Source of the DNA: Hydrogenophaga flava NBRC 102514
GTDB lineage: Bacteria > Pseudomonadota > Gammaproteobacteria > Burkholderiales > Burkholderiaceae_C
Reading direction: 5' to 3'
Length of the DNA stretch: 64,000 nt
NCBI RefSeq assembly: GCF_001571145.1
Contig: NZ_BCTF01000005.1
Span: forward strand, 143,298 to 207,297
Within the stretch, counting starts at the first letter, position 1, and the number at the start of each line of letters is the position of its first letter. The notes under the pieces were generated by a model that was given only the letters and a program-made list of their open reading frames with translations, searched no databases and was not told the origin of the DNA. Below, one piece after another: positions 1 to 8,790 of this stretch. Position numbers and translations under genes: made by a program.

Positions 1-1499
1 AGCAAGGCATCGTCCACCATCCGCGCCAGCTCATCCAGCCGCTGCAAACCCGCGCAGCGGTCCACCGCCCGCGCCGACGCCGCCTGCGCAATGGTCTGTC
101 CCCAGCGGCTGGCCTCGATGACGCGCAAGGCAAACTCCGGCTGCCACTGCAAGCGCCAGACCTCATGAAAACTTCCGCGCGCCGAGCGGCCCACGGTGGC
201 CACGGCACCCCAGGGGATGTCCAGCAGGTTCAGGCGGTGCAGCAACTGGCTGCGGGCGAGATCGGTGGGCTGGCGCAGATCGAGGTCGAGCGTCTTCTGC
301 AAGGCCTCGGGCTTCAGCCGCAAGGATTTCTGGGCCCGCTCCAGATCGCGCTGCAGCGGCACCGTGGGCACGCTGGCGGGCACCTGGCCCAGGCGGTCGC
401 CAACCAGCAACTCGTCGCGGATGAAGCTCAGCACCGCGTCGTCGCCCATGGAGAACACGGCGCGGGTGGCTTCCTGCAACTCTTCGAGGCTGGGCGCCGG
501 GCGACCTCTCATGGCGGCCAGCGCTTCGGCCAGCCGGGTGGCCTCGATGAGGTGGGCCGAGGAGCAATCCAGATCCCGCTCGCGCATGAGCCGGGCGATT
601 CGCGCCAGCCAGGCCGAGGCCCGCGCCAAGGGCAGACCCGGATGGCGCCAGAGATGTTCGTACCAGCCAGGCGAGTGGATGCCCGCGCCGTAGCCACTGG
701 CGCGGGTGAGGTGGCGATGGCTCCACGGCACCCAGGTGGCCTGGACCTTGAGCTTGGGAAGGGCCTTGAGCAGCGCGGCATCGTCGCGCGCCTTGATGTC
801 AGCCTGCAACCCGGCCAGGTGCCAGGCGCCACAGACCACGGCGATGCGCTCGAAGCCTTCTTTCTGTGCCGCGCGGATGCACTGGCGCATGTGCGCCTCA
901 CGCAACCGCTCGCGTTGCGCCCGATCGGCGCCGCGCGCGGGATCGCCCAGTTCCTGCCGCAACGCGACCATGGCCTCGTTGATCGCCGGAAACAGCGACC
1001 CGGCCTCGCTCCGTTCCTCGATGAGGTGGTTCCACCACGCCTCACCGTCTTCAAAGCCCGCCGCCCGGGCCAGCCAGGACAGCGGGTCGTCGTCGGCAGC
1101 CACCGGGTCTTCTTCGGAAGGCTCTACCTCACCAGCTGCGGCCGGAGCTTCGGCGTCCGCCTCCCTGCGCGCCTTGTCCAAGCCGAACTCAATGGCGCGT
1201 GGCAGATCGATGAACCGCAGCGGAACGCCCGCCCGTGCAGCCCATTGCATGGCCTGCCACTCGGGAGAGAACTCGGCAAAGGGGTGGTAGACCGCGAACC
1301 CGGGTTCGTCGGGGCAGTAGCTCAGCAGCGCCACCGGTGGCTGCATGTCTTCGGCGATGGACAGCGACACCAGGGCATCGGCCTCGGGCGGCCCCTCGAT
1401 CAGCACACAGTCCGGCTGCAAGGCATGCAGCGCCTCGCGCAGGCTGCGCGCGCAGCCGGGGCCGTGGTGGCGCACGCCGAAGTAGTGCAAGGAACTCAT
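1..1499 (-). CDS. DUF5682 family protein, partial (C-terminus beyond left edge)
   Basis: About 499 codons are visible, reading off the left edge without a stop. The start is the ATG at 1499, giving an N-terminus with YFGVRHHGPGC, a motif I associate with DUF5682 proteins. The rest alternates conserved patches (for example VVCGAWHLAGL) with acidic and Ala-rich linkers; no signal peptide or membrane segment is visible. It is the last visible gene of a minus-strand operon, 31 bp after the MoxR ATPase gene. From family context, DUF5682 genes commonly sit with SWIM, DUF5691, MoxR and VWA-domain genes, so a VWA gene may lie beyond the left edge (inference). Biochemical function is unknown. Confidence 0.8.
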   Translation of the reverse strand, partial: MSSLHYFGVRHHGPGCARSLREALHALQPDCVLIEGPPEADALVSLSIAEDMQPPVALLSYCPDEPGFAVYHPFAEFSPEWQAMQWAARAGVPLRFIDLPRAIEFGLDKARREADAEAPAAAGEVEPSEEDPVAADDDPLSWLARAAGFEDGEAWWNHLIEERSEAGSLFPAINEAMVALRQELGDPARGADRAQRERLREAHMRQCIRAAQKEGFERIAVVCGAWHLAGLQADIKARDDAALLKALPKLKVQATWVPWSHRHLTRASGYGAGIHSPGWYEHLWRHPGLPLARASAWLARIARLMRERDLDCSSAHLIEATRLAEALAAMRGRPAPSLEELQEATRAVFSMGDDAVLSFIRDELLVGDRLGQVPASVPTVPLQRDLERAQKSLRLKPEALQKTLDLDLRQPTDLARSQLLHRLNLLDIPWGAVATVGRSARGSFHEVWRLQWQPEFALRVIEASRWGQTIAQAASARAVDRCAGLQRLDELARMVDDAL

Positions 1500-1530
1500 C
1501 GTGGACAAGGTCTCCAGGGCCAGGCCGATG

Positions 1531-2637
1531 TCAACCCAGATCGCGGAAGGCCCGGTACAGGTCCTTCCAGTCGCTGCGCTCCTTGACGACGGCCTCCAGG
1601 TATTCGTTCCAGACCACGGCGTCCTGCACCGGGTCCTTGACGATGGCCCCGATGACCCCCGAGGCCATGTCGTGCGGCCGCAGCACGCCGTCGCCGAAGT
1701 GGCCCGCCAGCGCCATCCCGTTGTTGATGACCGAAATCACCTCGGCGGTGGACAGGGTGGCGCTGGGCGACTTGACCTGGGTCTTCCCGTCCTCGGTCTT
1801 GCCGTTGCGCAGCTCGCGGAAGATCTGCACGATGCGCCGCACCTCCTTGAGCGCAGGCGGCTCCGCGGGCAACTGCAGCGCACGCCCCATGTCGGCCACA
1901 CGCCGCATCACGATGCCCACCTCTTCCTCCTCGCTCGAGGGCACGGGCAGCACCACGGTGTTGAAGCGGCGCTTGAGAGCGGACGACAGCTCGTTGACGC
2001 CTTTGTCGCGGTTGTTGGCCGTGGCGATGACCGAGAAGCCACGAACCGCCTGCACCTCGGTACCCAGCTCGGGGATCGGCAGGGTCTTTTCCGACAGCAC
2101 GGTGATCAGGGTGTCCTGCACATCGGCGGGAATGCGGGTGAGCTCTTCGACCCGCGCGATCTTGCCCAGGCGCATGGCGTTCATCAGAGGGCTGGGCACC
2201 AAGGCCTTTTCAGACGGGCCATGGGCCAGCAGCTGGGCGTAGTTCCAGCCATAGCGCAACTGTTCTTCGCTGGTGCCCGCCGTGCCCTGGATCAGCAGTG
2301 TGGAGTCACCGCTGATGGCCGCAGCCAGGTGCTCTGAAACCCAGGATTTCGCCGTGCCCGGCACACCATAGAGCAGCAGCCCGCGGTCGGTGGCCAGCGT
2401 GGCCACCGCCACTTCCATCAGACGCTCGTTGCCCACGTACTTGGGGCTGACTTCAAAACCATTGTCCAGTCGCCCACCCATGAGGTAGCGCACCACGCCC
2501 CAGGGCGAAAGCGCCCAGTTGGCGGGGCGGGCACGCTGGTCCTGGCGCGCCAGCTCGGCGAGTTCTTCGGCGTATTGCTGTTCGGCGTGGCGCCGCATCA
2601 CGGCTTCGGACGGGGCGGAGGATGTGAGGGTGTTCAT
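1531..2637 (-). CDS. MoxR-type AAA+ ATPase
   Basis: A 368-residue AAA+ ATPase of the MoxR class. Walker A is GVPGTAKS at residues 91-98. An acidic Walker B-like stretch lies in the EELTRIPADVQ region and a sensor/arginine-finger region is ATANNRDKGVNELSSALKRRF-like. MoxR ATPases usually remodel or load cofactors onto VWA-domain partners. I chose the ATG at 2637 because it overlaps the stop of the upstream DUF5691 gene by four bases (ATGA), a translational-coupling arrangement; the frame stays open further upstream but only as a shadow of that gene. The client is unknown; the co-encoded SWIM, DUF5691 and DUF5682 proteins are the obvious candidates. Confidence 0.9.
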   Translation of the reverse strand: MNTLTSSAPSEAVMRRHAEQQYAEELAELARQDQRARPANWALSPWGVVRYLMGGRLDNGFEVSPKYVGNERLMEVAVATLATDRGLLLYGVPGTAKSWVSEHLAAAISGDSTLLIQGTAGTSEEQLRYGWNYAQLLAHGPSEKALVPSPLMNAMRLGKIARVEELTRIPADVQDTLITVLSEKTLPIPELGTEVQAVRGFSVIATANNRDKGVNELSSALKRRFNTVVLPVPSSEEEEVGIVMRRVADMGRALQLPAEPPALKEVRRIVQIFRELRNGKTEDGKTQVKSPSATLSTAEVISVINNGMALAGHFGDGVLRPHDMASGVIGAIVKDPVQDAVVWNEYLEAVVKERSDWKDLYRAFRDLG

Positions 2638-4190
2638 CGTATGGTTTCCAGTGCTTCTCGTGTGTCGATGATCTGCGCCAGGGCATGCATGAGTTCGGCC
2701 ATGGCTGCGGTTTCGTCGGCGCTGCGCGGCAGCGCCCTGAGGGCCGGCAATGCCGAGGCATCGACGATGCTGCAAAGATCGGGGAGGTGGTTGCGCACCA
2801 CCCACTGCTGGTGGGCGTCCTGTGCCGCCAGGCGGTCCTGGACCCAGGCCATCAGGCGGTTCGAAACCCCCGGGCTCAGGCGTGCCATGGCATTGCCGGG
2901 TTGCAACTGGCAGGCCGCCACCAGCTCAGGCAACACGGCCGCGGCCCCAGCGCCCCCCTGTTGAAGCACATGTTCCCAGCGCGCATCGCGCGCAGCGCGG
3001 GACAACATGGGCACCAGCCGGTGGGTGTCCAGACCCTTGACCGCGTCCGGTGGCGCATGGACGAAGGCATCGGCCCAGTCGGGCTCGGGTGTGGCCAGCA
3101 GGACCTCGAACCAGGCCCGGGTGAGCGCCTTGTTCCAGTCGCCCTTGACGCTCCAGGCCAGCAGATCCTTGGGCGCCATGCCGGTGTGTTCGGTCCACCA
3201 GCCCAGCGGAACCTGGCGGGCCAGCTGGTACAGCCACCAGGCGCGTTCACCCAGACTCTCGTGTGCGGGCTTCTTGGCCTCCACCTGATCGGCCGCCCAG
3301 TCGGCCGCAGCGGCGGCGGGGGCTTCGACAACCCAGCGCTTCTGAATCAGTCCCCTGTGCTGGGTGACCAGCGGTGCCAGCCGGGCCATGGCGCGCCGGG
3401 GGTGGGCGGCCAGGGGCAGGCGGAGCAGCAGGCTCAGCGCGGCCTGGCGCACCTCACCCCCGCGATCGGTGGTTCGAAGGCGTTCGAGCAGCGGCTCGTC
3501 CCGCAGGGAAAGCCCCACGCCCAGCGTCTGAACCAGTTCAAGGCGCTCGCGCGCCGCCAGCTCGGGCAGAACGGCGATCAGCCGCTCGCGGGCCTGGTCC
3601 GGCGCCGTGCTGCGCTCCTGCCGCAGGAAGGCACTGCGCTGCTCCAGGTTGCCTTCGAGCCACACCACCTCATCGCTCTGGCTGGTGGTCTGCACGCCAA
3701 CGGCATGCTTCCAGTCCTCGCGCTGCGCTGCCAGCCAGCACCCCGTGGTGCCCAGCACCGGTGCCAGCCATGACCTCAAGGCCATGACCCGCCGACTGGC
3801 GTCGAGTGCCGTTGGCAGCAACGCTGCGGGCAGTCGCAACCCGCGCTGCGAGAGCGTGGCCAGGCACTCGCCGGCCAGCCGCACAGGCCCCTGTTGCAAC
3901 ACCCACTCCATCAGCGCCACAAGACGCATGTCCTCCAGCGGGGAAAGAACGTCCGGATCGGCCCCTGGTCGGGCCTGCTCGGTCACCGGCCGTCCCATGG
4001 ACCCGGCCAGATGACAGAGTGCCAACACACCAGCGACGCGCAGCAAGCCGGTCGCAGGCGGGGTGTCTCCACCGATCGCCTCAGCGATCAAGGCGCCATG
4101 ATCCCCCGGCCAGACGGGCCAGCCCCCTGCGTGGCGATCGGTGCCCACCAGCGCCATGGGCAGCAACGGAGCGAACACACGGTCACTCAT
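2634..4190 (-). CDS. DUF5691 family protein
   Basis: A 518-residue soluble protein with no signal peptide. It is rich in helices, with repeated patterns of alternating Leu/Ala and Trp that look like a HEAT-type or other alpha-solenoid scaffold. The N-terminus (FAPLLPMALVGTDR) and its place between a SWIM gene and a MoxR ATPase gene match the DUF5691 family. It overlaps the upstream SWIM gene (4187-4190) and the downstream MoxR gene (2634-2637) by four bases each, so the three are probably translated together. The molecular role is unknown; a scaffold for the ATPase is an inference from the repeat-like composition. Confidence 0.8.
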   Translation of the reverse strand: MSDRVFAPLLPMALVGTDRHAGGWPVWPGDHGALIAEAIGGDTPPATGLLRVAGVLALCHLAGSMGRPVTEQARPGADPDVLSPLEDMRLVALMEWVLQQGPVRLAGECLATLSQRGLRLPAALLPTALDASRRVMALRSWLAPVLGTTGCWLAAQREDWKHAVGVQTTSQSDEVVWLEGNLEQRSAFLRQERSTAPDQARERLIAVLPELAARERLELVQTLGVGLSLRDEPLLERLRTTDRGGEVRQAALSLLLRLPLAAHPRRAMARLAPLVTQHRGLIQKRWVVEAPAAAAADWAADQVEAKKPAHESLGERAWWLYQLARQVPLGWWTEHTGMAPKDLLAWSVKGDWNKALTRAWFEVLLATPEPDWADAFVHAPPDAVKGLDTHRLVPMLSRAARDARWEHVLQQGGAGAAAVLPELVAACQLQPGNAMARLSPGVSNRLMAWVQDRLAAQDAHQQWVVRNHLPDLCSIVDASALPALRALPRSADETAAMAELMHALAQIIDTREALETIR

Positions 4191-5512
4191 GTGAGCGTCC
4201 GGACCCAGAGTGGTGCCGCCAGATCGTCACGCCAGGCGCTCATGGGCGAAAAGACCTCGCCATCCCATTCGCCTGCGAGGTGGACAGGATGCCCACCGCT
4301 GCGTGCGAGCAGTTGCCAGCCCAGCGCCTCGTCTGTGCGGACGTTCAGATCACGACCTTGCGCCACGCAGCGCCATCCCGTCGCCGTGCGCTCAAGCGTT
4401 GCGTCCCGCAACACCAGAGGGTGCGTGGAGGACCAGGGCGAGGCGGCCACGCGCCGGGCGATGCGGTCCCATTCCTGTTCCAAGGTCTCGTTGGGCCAGT
4501 GCGCCGCTCCAAGCAGCTCAGACTCGCTGCACAGCGCGCGCAAGCCCGCGGCACCGGGGAAAAAATGCAACGTCGCCTGGGCCTGGCGCCCAGCCATCCA
4601 GGCCTGCTCGAATCCACGCCCTCCGTAGGCGTGTTCCAGCAGCAGCGCGCGCCGCTGGCTGTGCTGGCCTTGCAACCACACGCGCCGCTCGACCAGCTTG
4701 GCTTCGCGCTGTTCCTGCACCACCCCCAGCACCGACCAGGCGTCTTCGACGGCGTCCCCACGCGCCAGCACACCATCCCTGTCCATGGGCCAACCCACCA
4801 CCTCGCGCAAATCGGCCTGCACCTCCTCTGGCAAGCTGGTGCGGCGTTGCACGCCGTCACAGGCCAGTTGCAGCAGGCCCAGTCGGTGCATCACCTGTTC
4901 GGGCCAGTCAGCATCCTGGCGAACCCGCTCGGCCGCCTGAAGCAGCCGCTGCCCCAGACCCGGCGCCTGGCCGTCCACCATTCGGGCGGCCATGCTTCGC
5001 CACCCCTCCAATGAATCGGCCATCACCAAGCCCAGACCATGGGCCAACTGATCGGCCATCCAACGCTGCAGCTCCTGGACCGCCCCTTCGATCCGCTCCC
5101 AGCGCTGGGTCTCGCGCAGGGCCGCGCTCTTCGGATCGGCCAGCGGCACATGGGCTTTGCGCTCTTCCCGTTCCTCTTTCTTCTTTTCCTTCTGTTCCCG
5201 GGAAGCCAGCCATTCATCCACCCAGGCGGGCCGGGCAGCCTGAAAGCGCCCCGGGTCGCTCACCCGAAGCAGCAGCAGTGCCAGCCCGTGCTTGCAGGGG
5301 AACTTCCGGCTGGGGCAGGAGCAACGGAACGCGGGGCCCGACAAATCCACTTGCGTCTGATACGGCTTGGACCCACTGCCTTGGCACTCCCCCCAAACCG
5401 CCGCGGCATCGGCACCCAGCATGGGCCATTTGGCGGGCGCCACGAGACCACGTGCGGCCTTGACGGAGGCCTCATCGGGCGCCAGCGCGAGCACAGAAGC
5501 CGCGTCCTGCAT
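4187..5512 (-). CDS. SWIM zinc-finger protein, first gene of MoxR operon
   Basis: A 441-residue protein with an N-terminal SWIM zinc finger: C64, C66, C73 and H75 (CSC then PCKH). SWIM fingers bind nucleic acid or protein. A Lys/Glu-rich charged stretch follows the finger (around residues 95-115), then a long helical region containing several Trp. I chose the ATG at 5512 because an AAGGGG ribosome-binding site lies five bases upstream; an ATG at 5557 would add 15 residues but lacks such a site. It opens the operon DUF5691-MoxR-DUF5682. SWIM proteins in this context are known, but their target is not. Confidence 0.85.
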   Translation of the reverse strand: MQDAASVLALAPDEASVKAARGLVAPAKWPMLGADAAAVWGECQGSGSKPYQTQVDLSGPAFRCSCPSRKFPCKHGLALLLLRVSDPGRFQAARPAWVDEWLASREQKEKKKEEREERKAHVPLADPKSAALRETQRWERIEGAVQELQRWMADQLAHGLGLVMADSLEGWRSMAARMVDGQAPGLGQRLLQAAERVRQDADWPEQVMHRLGLLQLACDGVQRRTSLPEEVQADLREVVGWPMDRDGVLARGDAVEDAWSVLGVVQEQREAKLVERRVWLQGQHSQRRALLLEHAYGGRGFEQAWMAGRQAQATLHFFPGAAGLRALCSESELLGAAHWPNETLEQEWDRIARRVAASPWSSTHPLVLRDATLERTATGWRCVAQGRDLNVRTDEALGWQLLARSGGHPVHLAGEWDGEVFSPMSAWRDDLAAPLWVRTLT

Positions 5513-5651
5513 CACACCCCCTTCGCCAGCCATCGGGCACAAGCCCCACATCGGCACGGATCAATCAACCGGACCCCAGAACCCAACAGCTGCTCCCCAA
5601 AAACGTGGTGTTGCTTTGCAAAACATTCTACGGACGAGAACGGCACGGCCC

Positions 5652-6539
5652 TCAGGGCACCACCGCCGCCAGCAGCTTCTGCACCAGCGGGTGCTGCACC
5701 TTGCGCGCCGTGCCGATGGCGTAGAAGTGCTCCTGCACGCCTTCGCAGGGCGCGAACCATTCGAGGCCGTAGCCGCTGGAGAGCTTCTCGCGCATGCGCT
5801 CGGACGCGGGGAACACCCCCATGCCCGAGGAACCGAAGGTGACCAGCAGCGCGCTGTCCTCGAACTCGCCGACCACGTTGGGCAGCACCCCCTGCTGCTC
5901 GAACCACTGATCGATGCGCATGCGCACCGAGGCGTGAGCGCTGGGCAGCAGCACCGGCACCTCGGCCAGGCAGCGCGGGAAGTCCTTGCGCGCCTGCGCC
6001 AGCCACTCCTTCGGCGCGTACCAGCCGAGCGGCGACGAACCCATGGCGTGGCTGTAGAGCTTGAGGTTGGGGTTCGCCGGCGCGGGCCGGTCGGACAGCA
6101 CCACGTCCAGGCGGTGCAGCGCCAGGTCGGCCAGCAGGTCGTCGAAGTCGTCTTCATGGCAGACCAGGCGCAGCCGCGGCTCCTCCAGCGCCGGCGCCAG
6201 CAGCTCACGCACCGCCAGCTTGGCCAGCCCGTCCGAGATGCCGACCACCAACCGCACCGAGGTCTGGCTGGTGGCGTCGCGCACCGCCGCGCGCAGATGC
6301 TCGCCAAGGTGGAAGATCTGCTCGGCCACCTGCAGCGCTGCCTGCCCCGCGTCGGTCAGCGCCAGCCCGCGCCCGGCCGGCTTGAACAGCGCGTGGCCCA
6401 GCGACTGCTCGAGCAGACGCACCTGCGCACTGATGGTCTGCACAGCCATGCCCAGCCGGGCCGCCGCATGCGACATGCCGCCTTCCTTGGCCGTGACCCA
6501 GAAGTAATAGAGGTGCTTGTAATTGAGTTCCTGATTCAT
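5652..6539 (-). CDS. nhaR: LysR-family regulator, NhaR-like
   Basis: A 295-residue LysR-type regulator. The N-terminus (NYKHLYYFWVTAKEGG) is the characteristic NhaR start, followed by a winged HTH (residues about 5-65, with AAARLGMAVQTISAQVRLLE) and a two-lobed effector domain. In E. coli NhaR responds to sodium and activates the nhaA antiporter gene. No antiporter gene is adjacent here, so the target is unknown. It is divergent from the Bax-inhibitor-1-like gene; the 103-bp gap (6540-6642) must hold both promoters, and NhaR could control its neighbour (inference). Confidence 0.85.
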   Translation of the reverse strand: MNQELNYKHLYYFWVTAKEGGMSHAAARLGMAVQTISAQVRLLEQSLGHALFKPAGRGLALTDAGQAALQVAEQIFHLGEHLRAAVRDATSQTSVRLVVGISDGLAKLAVRELLAPALEEPRLRLVCHEDDFDDLLADLALHRLDVVLSDRPAPANPNLKLYSHAMGSSPLGWYAPKEWLAQARKDFPRCLAEVPVLLPSAHASVRMRIDQWFEQQGVLPNVVGEFEDSALLVTFGSSGMGVFPASERMREKLSSGYGLEWFAPCEGVQEHFYAIGTARKVQHPLVQKLLAAVVP

Positions 6540-6642
6540 TCTTCGCCTTTTTGGGAAAAACTCTTCGCCATTGTCTGCTTTTTATGTGAGCGTGGGAACC
6601 CTATCTTTCAGCCTCCCTTTGTTCCCTTTCAGGAGAACCCTC

Positions 6643-7323
6643 ATGGCACAAGTCCGTCGCATCCCTTCCCTGTCCACCGGCAGCTCCCTGTCGCTGGACC
6701 GTCCGCAGGCCGCGAAGGTCCTGCGCAACACCTACGCCCTGCTGTCGCTGACCATCCTGTTCGCCGCCGGCGTCGCGGCCCTCGCGGTCGCCAACAGCTG
6801 GCCCGCACCCGGGCTGATCATCACGCCGGTGGGCTACTTCGGCCTGCTGTTCGCGGTGCACAAGCTGCAGAACAGCGGCTGGGCGCTGCCCGCCGTGTTC
6901 GCCCTGACCGGTTTCATGGGCTACACGCTCGGCCCGCTGCTCTCGCGCACGCTGGAACTGCCCGGCGGCGCCGGCACCATCGTGGCCGCGCTGGCCGCCA
7001 CGGGCGCGACCTTCGTCGCCCTTTCGGCCTACGTGCTGACCACGCGGCGCGACTTCAGCTTCATGGGCGGCTTCCTGTTCGCCGGCATGGTGATCGCCAT
7101 CGTGCTGGCCGTGGTGGCCTACTTCTTCACCATGCCCGCGCTGGCGCTGGCCGTCTCGGCCATGGTGGCCCTTCTGTCGGTCGGCCTGATCCTGTTCGAG
7201 ACCAGCCGCATCGTCAACGGCGGCGAGACCAACTACGTGCTGGCCACGGTCGGCCTGTTCGTCTCTGCCTTCAACCTGTTCACCAGCCTGCTGAGCCTGT
7301 TTGGCATCGGCGGCAACGACTGA
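6643..7323 (+). CDS. Bax inhibitor-1/YccA family membrane protein
   Basis: A 226-residue integral inner-membrane protein with about seven hydrophobic segments, of the Bax inhibitor-1 (TMBIM/YccA) family. Family members act as pH-sensitive calcium leak channels or as modulators of FtsH proteolysis (YccA). The start ATG at 6643 has AGGAG eight bases upstream; an earlier in-frame ATG at 6571 adds a segment with no ribosome-binding site. The C-terminus (LFTSLLSLFGIGGND) fits the family. It heads a short plus-strand series with the next three genes. Confidence 0.92.
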   Translation: MAQVRRIPSLSTGSSLSLDRPQAAKVLRNTYALLSLTILFAAGVAALAVANSWPAPGLIITPVGYFGLLFAVHKLQNSGWALPAVFALTGFMGYTLGPLLSRTLELPGGAGTIVAALAATGATFVALSAYVLTTRRDFSFMGGFLFAGMVIAIVLAVVAYFFTMPALALAVSAMVALLSVGLILFETSRIVNGGETNYVLATVGLFVSAFNLFTSLLSLFGIGGND

Positions 7324-7357
7324 GCGTTTCTGCAACCCAACCCACCAGGAGTCCCGC

Positions 7358-7747
7358 ATGAAAGCCTATCCCGTCAACAGCCCCGAAGCCGCCGCCCGCG
7401 TGCTGGCCATGGCCATGCTGGCCGACGGCCAGTACTCGATGACCGAGATCCGCGCCCTCGACCGGCAACAGGCGCCCGAGCGCCTGGGCCTGAGCCCCGA
7501 AGCCTTCAAGGGGGTGGTGGACGACTTCTGCCAGGACCTGCTGCTGGCCGGCGGCGGGCAGTGGACCGGCGCGGTCGACCCCGCCATCCGCGACCAGCTG
7601 ATGAGCGAGGTCACGGACCGGGGCCTGCAGGACCTGATCCTGCTGCAGTGCGAGACGCTGATGCTGTCCGACGGTCATCTGGCCGATGGCGAGGTGGAGC
7701 TGCTGGATGCACTGAGCGCGGCGTGGCGCCGACCGGTGCTGGTGTGA
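7358..7747 (+). CDS. TerB-like small helical protein
   Basis: A 129-residue, acidic, all-helical protein without signal peptide or membrane segment. The pattern 'AMAMLADGQYSMTEIRALDRQ' early and 'LSDGHLADGEVELLDALS' late, two helix-acidic loop-helix modules, resembles the TerB/DjlA fold that binds metal through acidic residues. The start ATG at 7358 has CAGGAG eight bases upstream. It sits 34 bp after the BI-1 gene and 4 bp before the next membrane-protein gene. The TerB assignment rests on pattern only. Confidence 0.65.
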   Translation: MKAYPVNSPEAAARVLAMAMLADGQYSMTEIRALDRQQAPERLGLSPEAFKGVVDDFCQDLLLAGGGQWTGAVDPAIRDQLMSEVTDRGLQDLILLQCETLMLSDGHLADGEVELLDALSAAWRRPVLV

Positions 7748-7751
7748 CGCC

Positions 7752-8162
7752 ATGAAAACCCTCATCTGGAGTCTCACCGCCCTGCTGGCGGCCTTGTGGA
7801 CCGGCTTCATCGCCGTCGTGCACCAGCTCACCGGCTGGCTGCTGTCGGCCATCGAAGCCGGGTCGCTGCAGGGCGCGGCAGGCACGGTCGGAAGCCTGGC
7901 GCTGCCGCCCGTGCCCGCCTGGCTGGAGCCCTGGATCGACACCGCATCAATCGCCGCGCTGCAATCGTTCGTGGTGTCGCTGGTGGAATGGCTGGGCGCG
8001 GTGATGCCCTCGGGCGACGCGCTGATGGCCTGGGTCGGCCCGCTGCTGTGGTTCGGCTGGGGCCTGGTGCTGGTGCCGATGCTGGCCATCGCCGGCCTGC
8101 TGCACTGGCTGGTCGGACGCGCCACGGCGCAGCAGACCGGCGTGAGGCCCGTGGGCGCATGA
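7752..8162 (+). CDS. hypothetical membrane protein
   Basis: A 136-residue protein I do not recognise. It has a hydrophobic N-terminal segment (residues about 4-30), an amphipathic Trp- and Pro-containing middle, and a strongly hydrophobic C-terminal segment (about 92-122), so probably two membrane passes. It begins four bases after the TerB-like gene stops, implying the same transcript, and is followed 22 bp later by an ExoD gene. Confidence 0.7.
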   Translation: MKTLIWSLTALLAALWTGFIAVVHQLTGWLLSAIEAGSLQGAAGTVGSLALPPVPAWLEPWIDTASIAALQSFVVSLVEWLGAVMPSGDALMAWVGPLLWFGWGLVLVPMLAIAGLLHWLVGRATAQQTGVRPVGA

Positions 8163-8184
8163 ACGCCACACGGGGGAGTGTCCG

Positions 8185-8790
8185 GTGAACGAGGGCATCG
8201 CGCAGCGCCTGCGCGGCGCGGCCACCGGGGCGCCGCAGGCCCTGCGCCTGTCGCTGCGGGAGCTGCTGCAGCTGCACGGCGAGGGCTCGGGCGCGGTGCT
8301 GCTGATGCTGATGGCGCTGCTGAGCACGGTGCCCATCGCCGGGGCGGGCACGGTGCTCAGCCTCGGCATCTTCGCCCTGGCCGGCGCCTGGCTGCGCGGG
8401 CGGGACACCCTGCCCCTGCCCGATCGGCTGGCGCGGCTGACTCTCAACGAAACCTGGACCCGCCGCTGCCTGCATGGCCTCGCCTGGACCTACGAGCGCG
8501 CCGAGCGCTGGATGTGCCCGCGCTGGCAGGCGCTGTGCCACAGCCGTGCCCGGTTCTGGTGGGCGCTGTGGATCGCGCTGATGGCGGCGCTGATCTTCCT
8601 GCCGCTGCCGCTGGGCAATGTGCTGCCCGGCACCAGCCTGATGCTGCTGAGCCTGGGCTGGCTGTTCCGCGACGGCATTGCGCTGCTGCTGTCCGCGGCC
8701 ACCGGCGCGGTGGGCGTGGGCTACGCCATATCGGTGGGCCACCTGGCGTTCGCGGCCTGGCAGCACATGGGCACCTGGTTCGGACTCTAG
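8185..8790 (+). CDS. ExoD family membrane protein
   Basis: A 201-residue inner-membrane protein matching the ExoD (exopolysaccharide synthesis) family. It has an N-terminal helix with LRLSLRELLQLHGEGSG, then hydrophobic segments including LLMLMALLSTVPIAGAGTVLS and a pair after residue 125. ExoD in rhizobia affects exopolysaccharide production and alkaline tolerance; the reaction is unknown. The start is GTG at 8185, preceded by GGGGGAG. Its TAG stop overlaps the convergent TauE gene's stop in one CTAG, so the two genes share 8787-8790. Confidence 0.85.
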   Translation: MNEGIAQRLRGAATGAPQALRLSLRELLQLHGEGSGAVLLMLMALLSTVPIAGAGTVLSLGIFALAGAWLRGRDTLPLPDRLARLTLNETWTRRCLHGLAWTYERAERWMCPRWQALCHSRARFWWALWIALMAALIFLPLPLGNVLPGTSLMLLSLGWLFRDGIALLLSAATGAVGVGYAISVGHLAFAAWQHMGTWFGL

